DNA of 64,000 nt from Prunus persica. Lineage: Eukaryota; Streptophyta; Magnoliopsida; Rosales; Rosaceae. The stretch is from assembly GCF_000346465.2 (NCBI RefSeq), contig NC_034016.1:2309352-2373351 (forward strand). The letters are read 5' to 3'. Position 1 is the stretch's first letter. Each line of letters starts with the position of its first letter. The position numbers were made by a program, and so were the translations under genes. The notes under the pieces are model-generated. The model ran no database searches, had not been told where the DNA came from, and saw nothing but the letters and a program-made list of their open reading frames with translations. This document shows positions 46,117-58,323 of this stretch, in pieces.

Positions 46117-47140
46117 CTAATTGTTGTCGTACCAGAACTGTTTCTGGAGATAGTCAACCACCTTGTTGTCAACTTGGAAGGCCTTGGTTAGAACATCAGG
46201 ATTGATGGGAGGCTTGGAGCCAAACACTGCATTGGCTATGGTGATCACTCCTGGATTCTGGCTGCTAAGCCCAGCAAAGGCTACAGCGTTGACATGTCCC
46301 ACATTGAGTTGAAAATGAATGAGGCCTATTGGGAACACAAACACATCTCCCTTGTTCAACACTTTGGTGAACAGGCGATTGCCATCACCGTTGGATGTGA
46401 CGAAACCAACATAGAGTGTTCCTTCCAAGACCACAAGGATTTCGGTGGCACGAGGGTGAGTGTGAGGAGGGTTTAGACCATTTGGTGCAAAGTCTATGCG
46501 AGCCAAGGATATGCCGAGAGTGTTCAATCCTGCTAGGTTGTCCACGTTCACGGCTGTCACATTTGAACCAACCGGATTTTGTGTGTTTCTTGGATTTTGA
46601 AGCCCAGAAAAGAAGAAATCATTTGCATTGGCAAGCTTTGGGTCCTTGCAGAATTTCCCATTCACAAACACTGTTTGCACCAAACAGAAAAAAATTAATA
46701 AAATTTTAGTATTAGTAAGTTGACAGCAAGTGCATTGACATGTACAATATATGTATTTGGACCACATATAATTACTTCCTCTCTAACAGACGTAAAATCC
46801 CAGTAAGTGGACCCAATAAATTTATGGTATAAAATATAGTATTTCATATATGCATAAGAAACAATGAATATTTGTGTGTGTATGTAAAATTACATACGAA
46901 AATGCCATGCAAAGGCATATATATATAACAGAAAAACAGTCTTTCATAATTCTTAATGGCTTACGAAAATAATTAATGTGGAAATAATAGTAGGGAAAAA
47001 TATAAATGTATACCACCGTCTTTGATGTCCTTAAGTGCTACACAGAAGTCCTGAAGAGGACTGGGGTCATAGGCGGAGGCAAGGAACGTTGCAAATGCCA
47101 AAAAGGCAAGAGTGCTTATGAGAAAATGATCTCCTTTCAT
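46117..47140 (-). CDS. Germin-like protein 5 (GLP5, beta type), 226 aa, two exons
   Basis: Exons 47140-47014 and 46670-46117; 343-bp phase-1 intron. Exon 1 encodes [24 protein letters not shown]; it is short and easily missed because the ATG lies outside the long exon-2 frame. Exon 2 has box [19 protein letters not shown] and box [19 protein letters not shown] and ends QKQFWYDNN. The frame stays open upstream through the intron, so an ORF call beginning at 46767 is an artefact. Almost identical to GLP4. TATA box at 47245-47252. Intact secreted cupin. Confidence 0.95.
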
Positions 47141-47244
47141 CGCAGTTGGCTTAGCTAGGTTGCCTTAAAACTTTGTGTTATTGTTTTTTGTATGTAGAGA
47201 GTTGGTGTGAGGGTGGGATGAAAATCCTTCATGGCCTATAGATC

Positions 47245-47252
47245 TATTTATA
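47245..47252 (-). promoter_or_regulatory. TATA box of GLP5
   Basis: TATAAATA on the minus strand, 105 bp upstream of the ATG. Confidence 0.7.
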
Positions 47253-47595
47253 GATTGGATAGAATGAACTAGTCTTCTGTTTTTGCGATATAATTTTCCT
47301 TATCGAAGCAGGTAAAGACTTAAATATTATATTTAGAAGCAAGTCAAGACTAGTTGGTATATATAATATTTTGACCAAAATTTGATATTAATTTCTGCCG
47401 TCCTTATCCATATAGCTTGAATTTTTCACTTCACATTGATTGCATCTCTTTTTTTTTTCTTCCGTATGCATAGGCTTATTGTCTTTCTTCGACACAAGGT
47501 GAATGTAAATAACAAGAAGGATATGAATCGTATTGAAAGCATGCATAGTTCAATAACTAAATCTCAATAAAGTTGGCAAAAAATAAACACACTGA

Positions 47596-47945
47596 GGGTC
47601 TGTTTGATAACCATTTCAATTTTAGTGTTTAGTTTTTATTTTTTGTGCTGAGTATAGAGGAAAATGAAAGTGAGAATGAGAGAGAGGATGAGAGGGGAGG
47701 ATGTGAGGGAGGAGTAACAAAAGTGAAAACAAAAACTTGAAAGTGAACACAATTTCAAATACCTTTCAATTTTTTAATTTTATTTTCACTTTGGTTACTC
47801 CTCCCTCCCATCCTCTCCTTTCATCCTCCCTCTAAATCTCATCTCCACTCTCATTCTCAATTCCATTCTCCCTCTTGTCTTCTATACTTTAGCATAAAAA
47901 AAAGAAAGCTAAAAACTAAAATTGAAATGGTTATCAAATGGGTCC
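47596..47945. mobile_element. Tourist-like MITE upstream of GLP5
   Basis: Paralogue of 43237-43596 at the equivalent site about 450 bp upstream of the ATG. Flanks are TGA and TAA, so one duplication copy has mutated. Confidence 0.7.
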
Positions 47946-48550
47946 TAAATATATGAATTAAGGCCAATTAACCATTGAACAAGGCAAATTTTCTATATAT
48001 ATGTTATTACTATTGAAAATAAACAAATATCAGTTGTGATAGAAGTTTCAAGATGTTTGACTCAGCCCATTGTTTGGTGTTTCAATAAAATAAAATGCCT
48101 TTTGTAAAGGTCTATTAGGGTTGTTTAATACAAGGGGAGGTGAGGAAGAATATGTTTATATAATCATGATGACAAAGACCACGTATTAGGAGTTGAACCA
48201 GAAAGAAAGAGTAGTTAAAGGAGATAATTATATTTAAAAAAATTTAGGTGGTATTTAACCAGTGGAAACGTTCAATATTTATGTTATATGGATTCATTCT
48301 ACCAAAGAAAATGATGGTGACAATTGCACCTGTCATTTCCACCTGCACCTGGAAAGTTTAGTGCATGACTTTTCTTCCTCTTCTTTTTCACCTTCTAGAG
48401 CTAGTTTGAAACTGGTCTTGCTCGGCCGCTCATGGTAGATTTCTGTGAGCCAAGTGTTTTTGGAGCGAGTGGGTGGTATTTTTGGGCCTTTTGTTTGTGA
48501 TTTGAGCCCAGATGAGGCATTATTCCTTAAGTATTGAATCAAATTGTAAG
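47946..48550. repeat. GLP5 upstream block
   Basis: Matches the GLP4 upstream region 43600-44110 (agttgtgatagaa.tttcaaga, ggtctattagggt, gaaacgttcaatatttatg). No gene. Confidence 0.65.
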
Positions 48551-49920
48551 TGTTAGGTTAGCTTTTGCTTTTTTGATTTTTGCCTTCCTTGGAGAACATT
48601 GTATTTGCTACTGTAAATCACCAAGCTCAAGTTTAATTCGTCCAAGTTAGACTAGTATGGTGTGAGCTGCTATGGACAAAGCAAAGCTCAATGCTAATCA
48701 AGCCCAAAGGTAAAATATGCGTTGCATATACATTAGGACATATCGAGTCAACGTGATGATTAGTCATCAGTTACTGCTAGCTTATTTAAATTCTCATGTG
48801 AGACTCACGGGTTACCACCTTGTAGATTTTTCTTCATATTGAATTTTTTGTCTCATTATGAAGCCAATGATTGGCTACCAACGGGGGAAATTTAGGGTTG
48901 ACTTATTTTGGATAAAAAGGGAGTCTTGGCTTGTAGCCGTCAGTTTTTACAAAGATAGTTTTTTTTCGGAGTCTTGGTTTTGTTCTGCATCTTCTTCTCT
49001 GAGGGAAGTCTCCATTTTTCAAAATAAGATTTTGAAAATATATTTGAAATCTGCTTTGAATATTGAAGGGCCTTGAGGAGCCGCTACCTTTGCATAGAGA
49101 GAAATTGAGAGCTTCATCTTCTCTGCTTTTCTCTCACACTGTGCAAGGTCTACAATTTTTCAAAATGATATTTTCAAAATCTGATTTGGTGGGTAGAGTC
49201 TATATGCTACATCATATCATTCTAACTAGATCAGATTCTTAGTTGATCTCTTCAAGAGGATGATTTCTTGAAAAAATTGACTATTTCATTTCAAAATCAA
49301 TAGCTCATTCATCAGTTACAATCTAGAGTTGAGTTGCGATGTCATGGGGTGAAGAAGCTGATAAAGTAATAGTTGCTATTTTCATGAAGGACAAGTTACT
49401 AGCTCAACTAAGTTTGGAGAAGAAAGTTGCACATGGAGGTAGTGCTCGTTCTCTAAATAGACCTAGGATTTCTTGAGCTTGTGATTACTTTTTCTATAAG
49501 AATCTTCTTCACTTAGTGGATTGCCTGGTAGGAGTGATGACTCCCAGTTTTTCCAAGTGGTGGGTTTTTGGGTGAACATTTCTAGTGTGATGTTCTTGAT
49601 TTTATGATTAGTCATACTATATTTATTATCTTCGAAATGTTGATGAATATTCACACATCAATCACTTTAATTGTTGCTAGGATAGGGGATGACTAATTGA
49701 CGAGTCTTTCTGAGTTATTAGATTGTCACTTAGTTATCTTCTAAATTTTGCCAAGATTTGAGAATTGATTGTTGAATGGATATGTTTTCTATTGTGTGTT
49801 CTTAGATTTATGACTAGTTGTTGACTGGCCATATATTTAGTGGGATTACTTTATTGATCTAATTTGTGGTATGCTATATTAGAGTTTATTTTTGCTCCTT
49901 TCACCTAAGTACCAATTTCA
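48551..49920. mobile_element. Second copy of the 1.3-kb solo LTR family
   Basis: Begins TGTTAGGTTAGC and ends ACCTAAGTACCAATTTCA like the nested element at 38544-39828, and aligns along its length. No target duplication is recognisable (gtaag/atatg), so it is older or rearranged. It lies within the GLP flank block: 49935-50050 (gttttgggcctta..gcctagcta..gg) continues the block seen at 28560-28640. Confidence 0.65.
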
Positions 49921-52900
49921 ATATGGCACTCACTACAGAATTCTACGTTTTTGGGGTTAGCTGGTAGATGTAGTTTTGGGCCTTATTGTGACTGTAGCCT
50001 AGCTAAGGGTGATTTTTAGTTTGTTTTCTTTTAGGCCTTAAAACAGATTTGGGTATCTTGAAAATGTAAAAAGTAAGATGGTTATGAATCAGTTTTATTC
50101 ATATGGTATAAGATGGTCATGAATCATTTTAATTCAGATGGTGCTTAGCTTCACAAGATGTTCACCAAGTTGACTGAGTTCCCATTTAGTTTTTATTTAT
50201 GAACTCAGTCGCTTTTTTTTTTTTTCTTCTAATTCAAATTATATTGGGAAGGGGAAATTTGAATATGGGATTTCGGGTGCATGTATAACTACTCTTATAT
50301 TTGTTCTTGTTGCACTTCTATCTTTCTCTCATTTCCACCTATTTCTTTATATTTCATTTCCTCTTTACTTCTTCTACCTCTTTCTCTCTTTTATTTTATC
50401 CTTTATATACATATTTTTCTCTTCTTCCAATTTTTTTTTTTTCTGTAAGTCCTATTTCTTTCTTCTTCACATCATTATATTTTTCTCTTTCCAAATCAAA
50501 AATCGAGCCAAATTTTCTAGACACTTTTTATAAAAACTGAATCGAACCAAACGGTGTGTAAGTTCTAATTTTAGTTCTAATGCAAAAAGGAAATCAGATC
50601 GAACCCAACCAGATCCACACCACACGTAATATAAATTAAATATCAACGTAGCATATTAGAGAGTTGTCTATCATTTGTACCCCTTCTTTTTATTTTTGAA
50701 ATTTTTTGCCTCCTTTTATTATTCATTAGAATGAGAATATACACGAACTCAACACCACTGCTTTACCAAAGACCTTTTAAGCTTCACAACATGTCACATG
50801 ATTTTTGTTCAAATAGGTCAAAATTTGGTATTCAAACCATTCAAGAAACCTACAAAATTATAACTACTCAAACTTGAATTAGAGTACGTACCAAGACATG
50901 ATTAATCATTTAGACTTTAAAAGGTTCCTGGACAGCTCAGCTATTCCTCTCTCTACCAAATTTACTTAACGATTCCCATCCCAAGACATGCACACACACA
51001 AAATTGAAATATGCTCTGACTCATAATATGTTTCGTACCACCTCGGTTTGCCCTGGTCTGGTCGTAATATGTTTTCCTATTTGCTGCACTGACTGCTATT
51101 GGGGATCTGGTTTTGTTTTGGGCCTGTTTTGGACCTTGGTCTCTTTGGGCATTGTTTTGTTTGTTTTTAATCCTTTTTTTTTAATGGACCAATGCCCAAT
51201 GCCCACGTGACCATCACGGATTCGTTTCCGGATTGAATCGACCAAGCCTTAGCAAATCACGTGGGGAGCAAATCAAATCTCTTCATATTCTTAAGAATAG
51301 CCAGCCACATAACCCAAAAAAATCTCCTCCACTACACGACGAGAGATAGATTCAAGTTGGTGCCACGTGGTTCTATCTTTGTTGAATATTCATTTGCCAA
51401 CAATGGGCCCCATCCTATCACTGATTCTACCACGGCGTCGTTTTCCAATCAACTGAGTTGGCACACCTACCCATTAATAATGACAATTTCGTACATAATT
51501 GATCTAGCAAAACACAAAATAAAAAATAAAAAAAACATTTTTAGAGTTCTTTTTTTTTTTGCCGTGTTACTCATATTATACGAATGTATTCAATTTTTTA
51601 AATTATATTTTGATCGTAACATATTAATTAGTCGTTCACCATATTATAACATGAGAATTTGTAATATTATGTGGTAGTATGAATTATATCCACAAAAAGT
51701 ACTTGATGTACCAAGTGTTAAGAAATTTACTTGTCAATCTTTAGTAAAAATTTCATAAAGATTCTTTTTTTTCAATAAAAATTAAGCTTATTTACAATAG
51801 TGTCTTTTGAATCTATTATTGAATTTTATTTTGACTATAAGTTAAAGCGATCCACTTTGACCCTTGATCAAAGTTTGATATTTGACGTTGCCCCTTGTTG
51901 TTAGCTACATTCAAAAGTCTATCAAAATTGATGACGTGACATGAGTATTTAAGTAATTTCATACACATGAACTATTTACCCACCAATTTGAGTGGATGTT
52001 AAAGCAAAGTAGAACCCACCTTTATATAAACTAAAAACATAGTAAAATACTTTTTGACAAAACATAATAAAATATTCTTAATCTTTTAAAACAATTAAAG
52101 GAAAATTAACAATAAAAAGAAAATAAAAAATTTTAAGAGCCTTAATTAATGAAAAGTAAATTTCTTTTATATAAGAATTAAAATTTTAAATAAATAAAAA
52201 AATAAAATTTTAAAAAAACAGCCACCACTATCCTCTCCACAATACAAGTTACCAGTTACAACCACCATCTGGTCCACATTTTTTGATTTGACAACCATGT
52301 AATTTACACTTTGTTTTTTGAAAGTATGAAGTTTATCTTTTTGAAGCAAACATGTTTTTTTGGGTTTTGTCGGATGGAATCTTTCCAATTTATTCGCAAG
52401 AGGAACCTTTTTGCATGCATGGATTGTAGGAAATTTGCAAGCTTTTTCTTTTTCCTGTGTCTTTGACGCCACACCCTCTCAACCAGTTTTAGCCATCGAA
52501 AGAAGCCGGCAAAATCTGAACCATTGGTTATCAGGAATGCAAATGGAGACTTTGAATCGGATTCGAGAGTGCTGCAGAGTCAACGGCACAGAAGAGTCAG
52601 ATGGAATTTGTACCCCATTCTCTCAACAAAAACAGAGCATCAAAGATATAGTCTTAGTGTTGGCCTTTCTTTCATTGTAAGTATTGCTGTATTATTCCGT
52701 GTGCTATGAAGGGATTTTTGTAAAAATGTCATTTGAACGTATACATCAGTTTTAATTTGTTATTTTAAAAAAAAATTAAGAGAAATATCATCTTAAATTT
52801 TTAAAATCTATAATTTTTTATCTGACTTTAATATCATTCAATTTTCCATCTATTATAAAAGTATTTTAGTCTTTCTAATTTGACTAATAGTTAGATGACA

Positions 52901-54875
52901 TGACACTGCTAATAGTTTGACTAATAGTTAAATGTTAGTCTATTAAAATGGAATCATGTGTTATTTTAGTCTTGACTCTTTTTCATCTTCTACCTCTGTT
53001 AACATTTCCAATATGTAAACCCTCTTTTTTTATATAATAAAAATAAGACTTTTTTGGTGAGAAATGCGAGGCTTCGAACTGGGTGTAGTGTCATTGATAT
53101 TCATTGTTTTCAGCGTGAAGAGAGAGAAAGAAAGAAATAAGAGATGGAGAAATTAGAGACTCGCCGTGTCGTCGATATCCATTGCCCTTTACAATGGTAT
53201 ATTGGTCGGGTTGGCTATGGGTGGGTGTCTTGAGGAATTTTTTTGGTGGACAGAAGGAGGAGTTTTTCGGTGGGAGAGAGACTCCCGTGTGATGGTTGGG
53301 GAGGCTTGCGTTAAACTTAAAACCAGCCAAAGGGCTTGGGTTAAAAGATATGAAAGCATTGTCCTATAAAAAGAGGGTTTACATAGCTTTATATATAAAT
53401 AATAAATTAAAAAAATTTGTTTACATATGAAAAATACTAAAATACCTTTAAAACTAATGTATAAGTTCAAGTGACATTTCTACAAAAACTCCACAAAACA
53501 AAATTAGTTGCCAACTTAATTATGGACGGAAACAACCTTGCGTTCAAACTTGAAAGAGGGTGGACCGTGATGACCATCCCTTGCCAACTTAATTATGGAC
53601 AGTGGACCATGATGACCATCCCTTGCTTTGAAACTTGAAGTCTTAAAGCCTTGATTGAATGTGTGTGTGTTTATTTATTTATTTAATGATAGGTATATTT
53701 TTTTTGGCTCTCTCTGTATTTGTACAGGGTTTAGAACTTGGCTACTCCAACACTTTTACACTCTATTGTACAATACTTTTATGATAAATTGTCGTCTTGT
53801 AAAATAAGACGACATTGTTTAGAGAATTCGACGTTTATTTTTAATTATTGTTGTTTTTTTTTTTAACTTTTAAATATTGCTCATTCTTTGAAAAATTTAT
53901 AGATTCGTCACTGACTGAAGGTATTTTGGCTTTCTCTGACTAGGTAGATGTCGAGCGATAAGGCCCTTCACTTTTGGTGCTTATGGTTCCCTGTTAGTGC
54001 ATAACTTGTTGTTCTATCATGATCTTTCTGAAGCATTGGTGCTGCGAGGAGTCTTACTGATCCTTTATCCTTCAACTATAAGTAAGTTGAGCTAAATTTT
54101 GTATTGTTTATTACTCACTGTCTTGCTGTGTTTTATTTTTTCATATTTATTATATGCAAGAACCTCCACTTGGAATATGCAAGAGATCTCTCGTACTTGC
54201 CCCCATGTTAATGAAATTCTATTTGTTCCAAAAACAAAAGTACTAATATGGATAACCTGTCATATTAGTGAAAAATGACCTTCCTTCTCTTTCCAAAGAA
54301 AAATGGTTTCCGATCTCATAGTCATGATTTTGATGTCTTGTAGTAAACAGAAGGAACAAATATCATCCACTATCAATTTTGTCAAAACATGGATTTCAAA
54401 ACATAATCAGTTATCCATATTCAGCAAAAAGAAAAGGAGCTCTTTGTCCATTGCAAAATGCAAATTATCAACTATATCCTTATTACATTAGGTAATTACA
54501 GTGAGTATCCGAAAAGGATGTGCATGTACATGTAGTAATGGAAGCTATTTACGTTTTAAATTCAAAATATCTTTTCTTATTCTTTGATAAAAGTAGTCGA
54601 CATATCAAAGTAGCTTAAAGACCTGTTTACAAGTGTTTTTGGGATGGCTAAAAACGTTTCTAGATCACCAAAATTATTTATGGCAATATTTGACATAAAT
54701 AATTAAAAATGCTTTTCCGTGAAGTATTTTCTAGTACTCTTTTAGAAAGTGCTTAAATATTTAATAAATAATTTATTATACTTCTAATAAAGCACTACTA
54801 GTAGAAACACTTATTAATGTACGTATTTCCTACATAAGTATTTCCTAGTTTCATTTTATCACACACATCCAAATT
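49921..54875. other. Gene-poor interval with decayed array blocks
   Basis: No convincing gene. 51640-51770, 52330-52465 and 54258-54300 are diverged copies of 34825-34960, 35145-35300 and 35395-35440, in the same order, so this is an old copy of the GLP3 upstream region. Pyrimidine-rich tracts occur near 50300-50480. The frame at 52360-52680 is not supported by any recognisable domain. Confidence 0.55.
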
Positions 54876-55421
54876 TAGGGATGACTTAAATCTCCATCGG
54901 ACCGGGTTCCCATCGAATTCCCTACTCTAATGGAGGGAGATTAGGAGTGGGTACAGGGATCCCCGAATTGTAAAAATCCCCAGTTGGGGACGGGCCGGAA
55001 ATGGTATTATCATCCTTATCCCTATACTCGCCCCGATAAGTAATACATTTATTTTTAATTAATATATAATATAACCATGTATGATTATGATATAATATAA
55101 TCAATAACTATATAATATAAAATTTATTTAGTTGTTTCAAATTGAATTGAGATTATTTTGAGTTGTTGAGTTAAATTTTATAATTCAATTGAATGTAATT
55201 AAGTTGAATGATAATTTAAGAGAAAATTTAAGTGTTATTATGTAGGATAAATATATTTTTAAATAAAAAAAATTGGAGATTCGGGACGGGTTTGGGAGGT
55301 AGTCCCTCGATGGAGACGGGAACGAGGATTCCTAATTTTTTTTATCAGTGATAGGGAGCGAGAACTGGAATAGGAATGGTATTGCCATACTCGACCCTAA
55401 TTTGGCTCGTTGTCATCCCTA
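54876..55421. mobile_element. hAT-like MITE with TAGGGATGAC termini
   Basis: Left end TAGGGATGAC (54876-54885), right end GTCATCCCTA (55412-55421). Inside are GC-rich subterminal segments (ggaccgggttccc; gggacgggtttggg). After the right end, attaaaaattgtcatcccta is repeated once. No clear 8-bp duplication. Lies about 400 bp upstream of the serine decarboxylase promoter. Confidence 0.6.
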
Positions 55422-55810
55422 ATTAAAAATTGTCATCCCTAATTAAAAACAGTTACTTATTCACCCGATATCCTCTTCTACCTACCATTCACGTGATATG
55501 CCACAGGCACATGCATACCACATGTAACTTCCAACATTTTCCACACGCATCAATGTGTGTATCTAGTTGCTAATCAAAATTAATTAAACAAACCAAAAGT
55601 GCTTATAGAGTTTTGACTGATTATTACATGCGTCGCCAAATCTGCTGATATCACAAAAAATAAAAAATCAAATTTAATTACCAACCCGAAAAATAAAAAT
55701 ATATTGCCACGATTTTAATTTTCATGACAGGTTGGCATTCTCACAGACTCACAGATCCATTTAGAAATGAGAAATGAGATTTTTTTGTTTTGGTCAAAAG
55801 AAAATGAGAG

Positions 55811-55818
55811 TATAAATA
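55811..55818 (+). promoter_or_regulatory. TATA box of the serine decarboxylase gene
   Basis: TATAAATA 143 bp upstream of the ATG, followed by a CT-rich leader (ctcttctttctcctcac), typical of a plant transcription start region. Confidence 0.65.
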
Positions 55819-55960
55819 AAACCAAGGCTCCACCCTCTTCTTTCTCCTCACAAGACAACTCTCTCTTTTCTCGTTCTGCTGCTTCAACTCTCCCTACTTT
55901 CGATTACATTTTAATTTCTGTTTTTTTTTTGGGGTTTCAACTTTCAACTTTACAAGTTTC

Positions 55961-58323
55961 ATGGATCGCAAGAATGAGGCCGTGGCGATGGACTTGCTAT
56001 TGGAGGATTTCGATCCGACGGCTGTGGTTGCAGAGCCTCTGCCTACGGTCGTAACCAGCGACGTTAACTGCGATCTTATCGGAAAGTTGGCCGAAGATCT
56101 CAAAGGCAGCCTAGAGAAACCGATGGTGCTTGGCAGGAACGTGCATACCACGTGCCTGGCCGTGACGGAGCCCGAAGCCAACGACGAGTTCACCGGCGAT
56201 AAAGACGCCTACATGGCTAGCGTTCTTGCTCGCTACCGCAAGACCCTCGTCGAAAGGACCAAGCACCATTTGGGTACTTTTCATTTCTGTGATTTTTTAT
56301 TGCAGTGCTTTGAAATCCAAGCAAGAATCTTGAATCTAAATTGTGGGTTTTGCTTGGAAATGCAGGTTATCCTTACAATTTGGACTTCGATTATGGTGCT
56401 TTAACGCAGTTGCAGCATTTCTCCATCAACAATTTGGGGGATCCGTTTATCGAAAGCAACTATGGAGTCCATTCGAGACAGTTCGAAGTGGGTGTTCTAG
56501 ATTGGTTCGCTCGGTTGTGGGAGATTGAGAAGAGCGACTATTGGGGATACATTACCAATTGTGGTACAGAAGGAAATCTTCATGGAGTTTTAGTTGGGTA
56601 CGTCAAGTGTTTGATTAATTATTCGTGTGAATTTATTCTTCATTCTTTAGCACATTAAACTAAAACAATTCGATTTGATGTACAATTCATTTGCGTTCTT
56701 GCAGGAGAGAAGTATTTCCAGATGGGATTCTGTATGCTTCTCGAGAGTCGCACTATTCGATATTTAAAGCAGCGAGAATGTATAGAATGGAATGCGTAAA
56801 GGTTGATTGTCTGATCTCTGGTGAGATTGATTGTAAGGATTTCAGAGCTAAGCTTGTTCTTAACAAGGATAAACCAGCCATCATCAATGTTAATATAGGT
56901 ATGTGTAAGAGTTAAGAGAGACATTGATACAAACTGAATTCATCCATATATTATAGGCTCCTTGTGATTTTGTTTGGTTGGTTGATATACTGAATTGCTT
57001 GAACTGCAGGAACAACTGTCAAAGGAGCTGTTGATGACCTGGATCTTGTCATACAAACCCTTGAAGAATGTGGATTCAAGCAAGACCGGTTCTACATTCA
57101 CTGCGACGGAGCATTATTTGGACTCATGATGCCTTTTGTCAAACGTGTATGTCATCTCATTTCAACTCTTGTAGTTGTTGTGGATAGGAATCTGTCTCTT
57201 ATACCTTGTGCCCATTTAACTCCTTTGGTTCAGACCAAAAAAATAAAAATAAAATAAACTCCTTTGGTTCCAAAATTTTGTGAATTTCGTATCAAGAGTT
57301 TTCCCACTGCAATTTTGTCGTGGATGTTATTTGTTTCTTATATTTAACCCTATACAAAAGCCTGCTCATTGGATTGTTCTGCTTTCAGCCTTTCTGGATG
57401 AGAGGGTGGATTTGGCACTAATATTTCATCGTGACAAAAATAGTTTATAATATTTCCTTCAAAGTTGGGCTAAATGAATGATACTGATATCTGTTATTGG
57501 ATAGTATAGTAAATGAGCATAAACTACTATCTTTGTTTGACAATATTAATTTACTCGAAGATGAATAACCTTGGAGAAGTTTGGTCCCAACTCTGTTGGT
57601 ATAAGAATGGGATTAGAGTGAGCTTATATTTGTAAAAGCTATTGTGAAATAGCTGTGGTAATATTTGGTGTTGCTTCTTCATTATAATCTGCACATGTAT
57701 TTTGTGTGAAGGATATCTTTTTTTCCCCCTTTCTGACTATATTTGGTGGTAACCAGGCACCAAAAGTTACTTTCAAGAAGCCCATTGGAAGCGTCAGTGT
57801 TTCTGGTCACAAGTTTGTAGGGTGTCCAATGCCTTGTGGTGTTCAGATAACAAGGCTGGAGCACATTAATGCCCTTTCAAGGAATGTAGAGTACCTTGCG
57901 TCAAGGGATGCCACAATCATGGGAAGCCGGAATGGCCATGCTCCTATCTTCCTATGGTACACCCTCAACAAAAAAGGTTACAAAGGGTTCCAAAAAGAAG
58001 TCCAGAAATGTCTTAGAAATGCTCACTACTTGAAGGACCGCCTTCGTGATGCTGGGATCAGTGCCATGCTGAATGAGCTAAGTAGCACAGTTGTGTTTGA
58101 GCGGCCGAAGGACGAGGAGTTTGTTCGCAGGTGGCAGTTGGCTTGCCAAGGAAATATTGCCCATGTCGTGGTGATGCCAAGCGTCAACATCGATAAATTG
58201 GATGATTTCTTGAATGAACTAGTTGAAAAACGCTCAACTTGGTACAATGATGAGAAAGTTCAGCCTCCCTGTATTGCAGCTGATGTAGGAACTGAGAATT
58301 GTGCTTGTGGGCAGCACAAGTGA
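55961..58323 (+). CDS. SDC1: Serine decarboxylase (PLP-dependent group II decarboxylase), 5 exons, 480 aa
   Basis: Converts L-serine to ethanolamine, the precursor of choline and phosphatidylcholine, in the cytosol. Exons 55961-56273, 56366-56597, 56705-56898, 57010-57146 and 57757-58323; every intron has GT..AG ends and phases join to 480 codons. Recognised from the conserved core: [65 protein letters not shown] and the PLP lysine in SVSGHKF (Lys311), then [15 protein letters not shown]. Length agrees with Arabidopsis SDC1 (At1g43710, about 480 aa). It was formerly annotated as histidine decarboxylase-like, which is the main naming alternative. The acidic N-terminal extension (about 100 aa) is the plant-specific part. 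Complete, no lesion; convergent with the P450 gene downstream. Confidence 0.95.

Noticed and set aside
46671..46767. Extended N terminus of GLP5 ([15 protein letters not shown]..)
   Set aside because: This is intron sequence; the conserved acceptor and the signal-peptide exon at 47140-47014 show the true start.
52360..52709. Possible small gene (106 and 61 codons)
   Set aside because: No recognisable motif; its start overlaps a decayed repeat block that also occurs at 31.1 and 35.2 kb.
53040..53470. Cluster of small ORFs on both strands
   Set aside because: No conserved motif or splice structure could be followed.
55894..56193. 99-codon minus-strand ORF
   Set aside because: Antisense shadow of serine decarboxylase exon 1.
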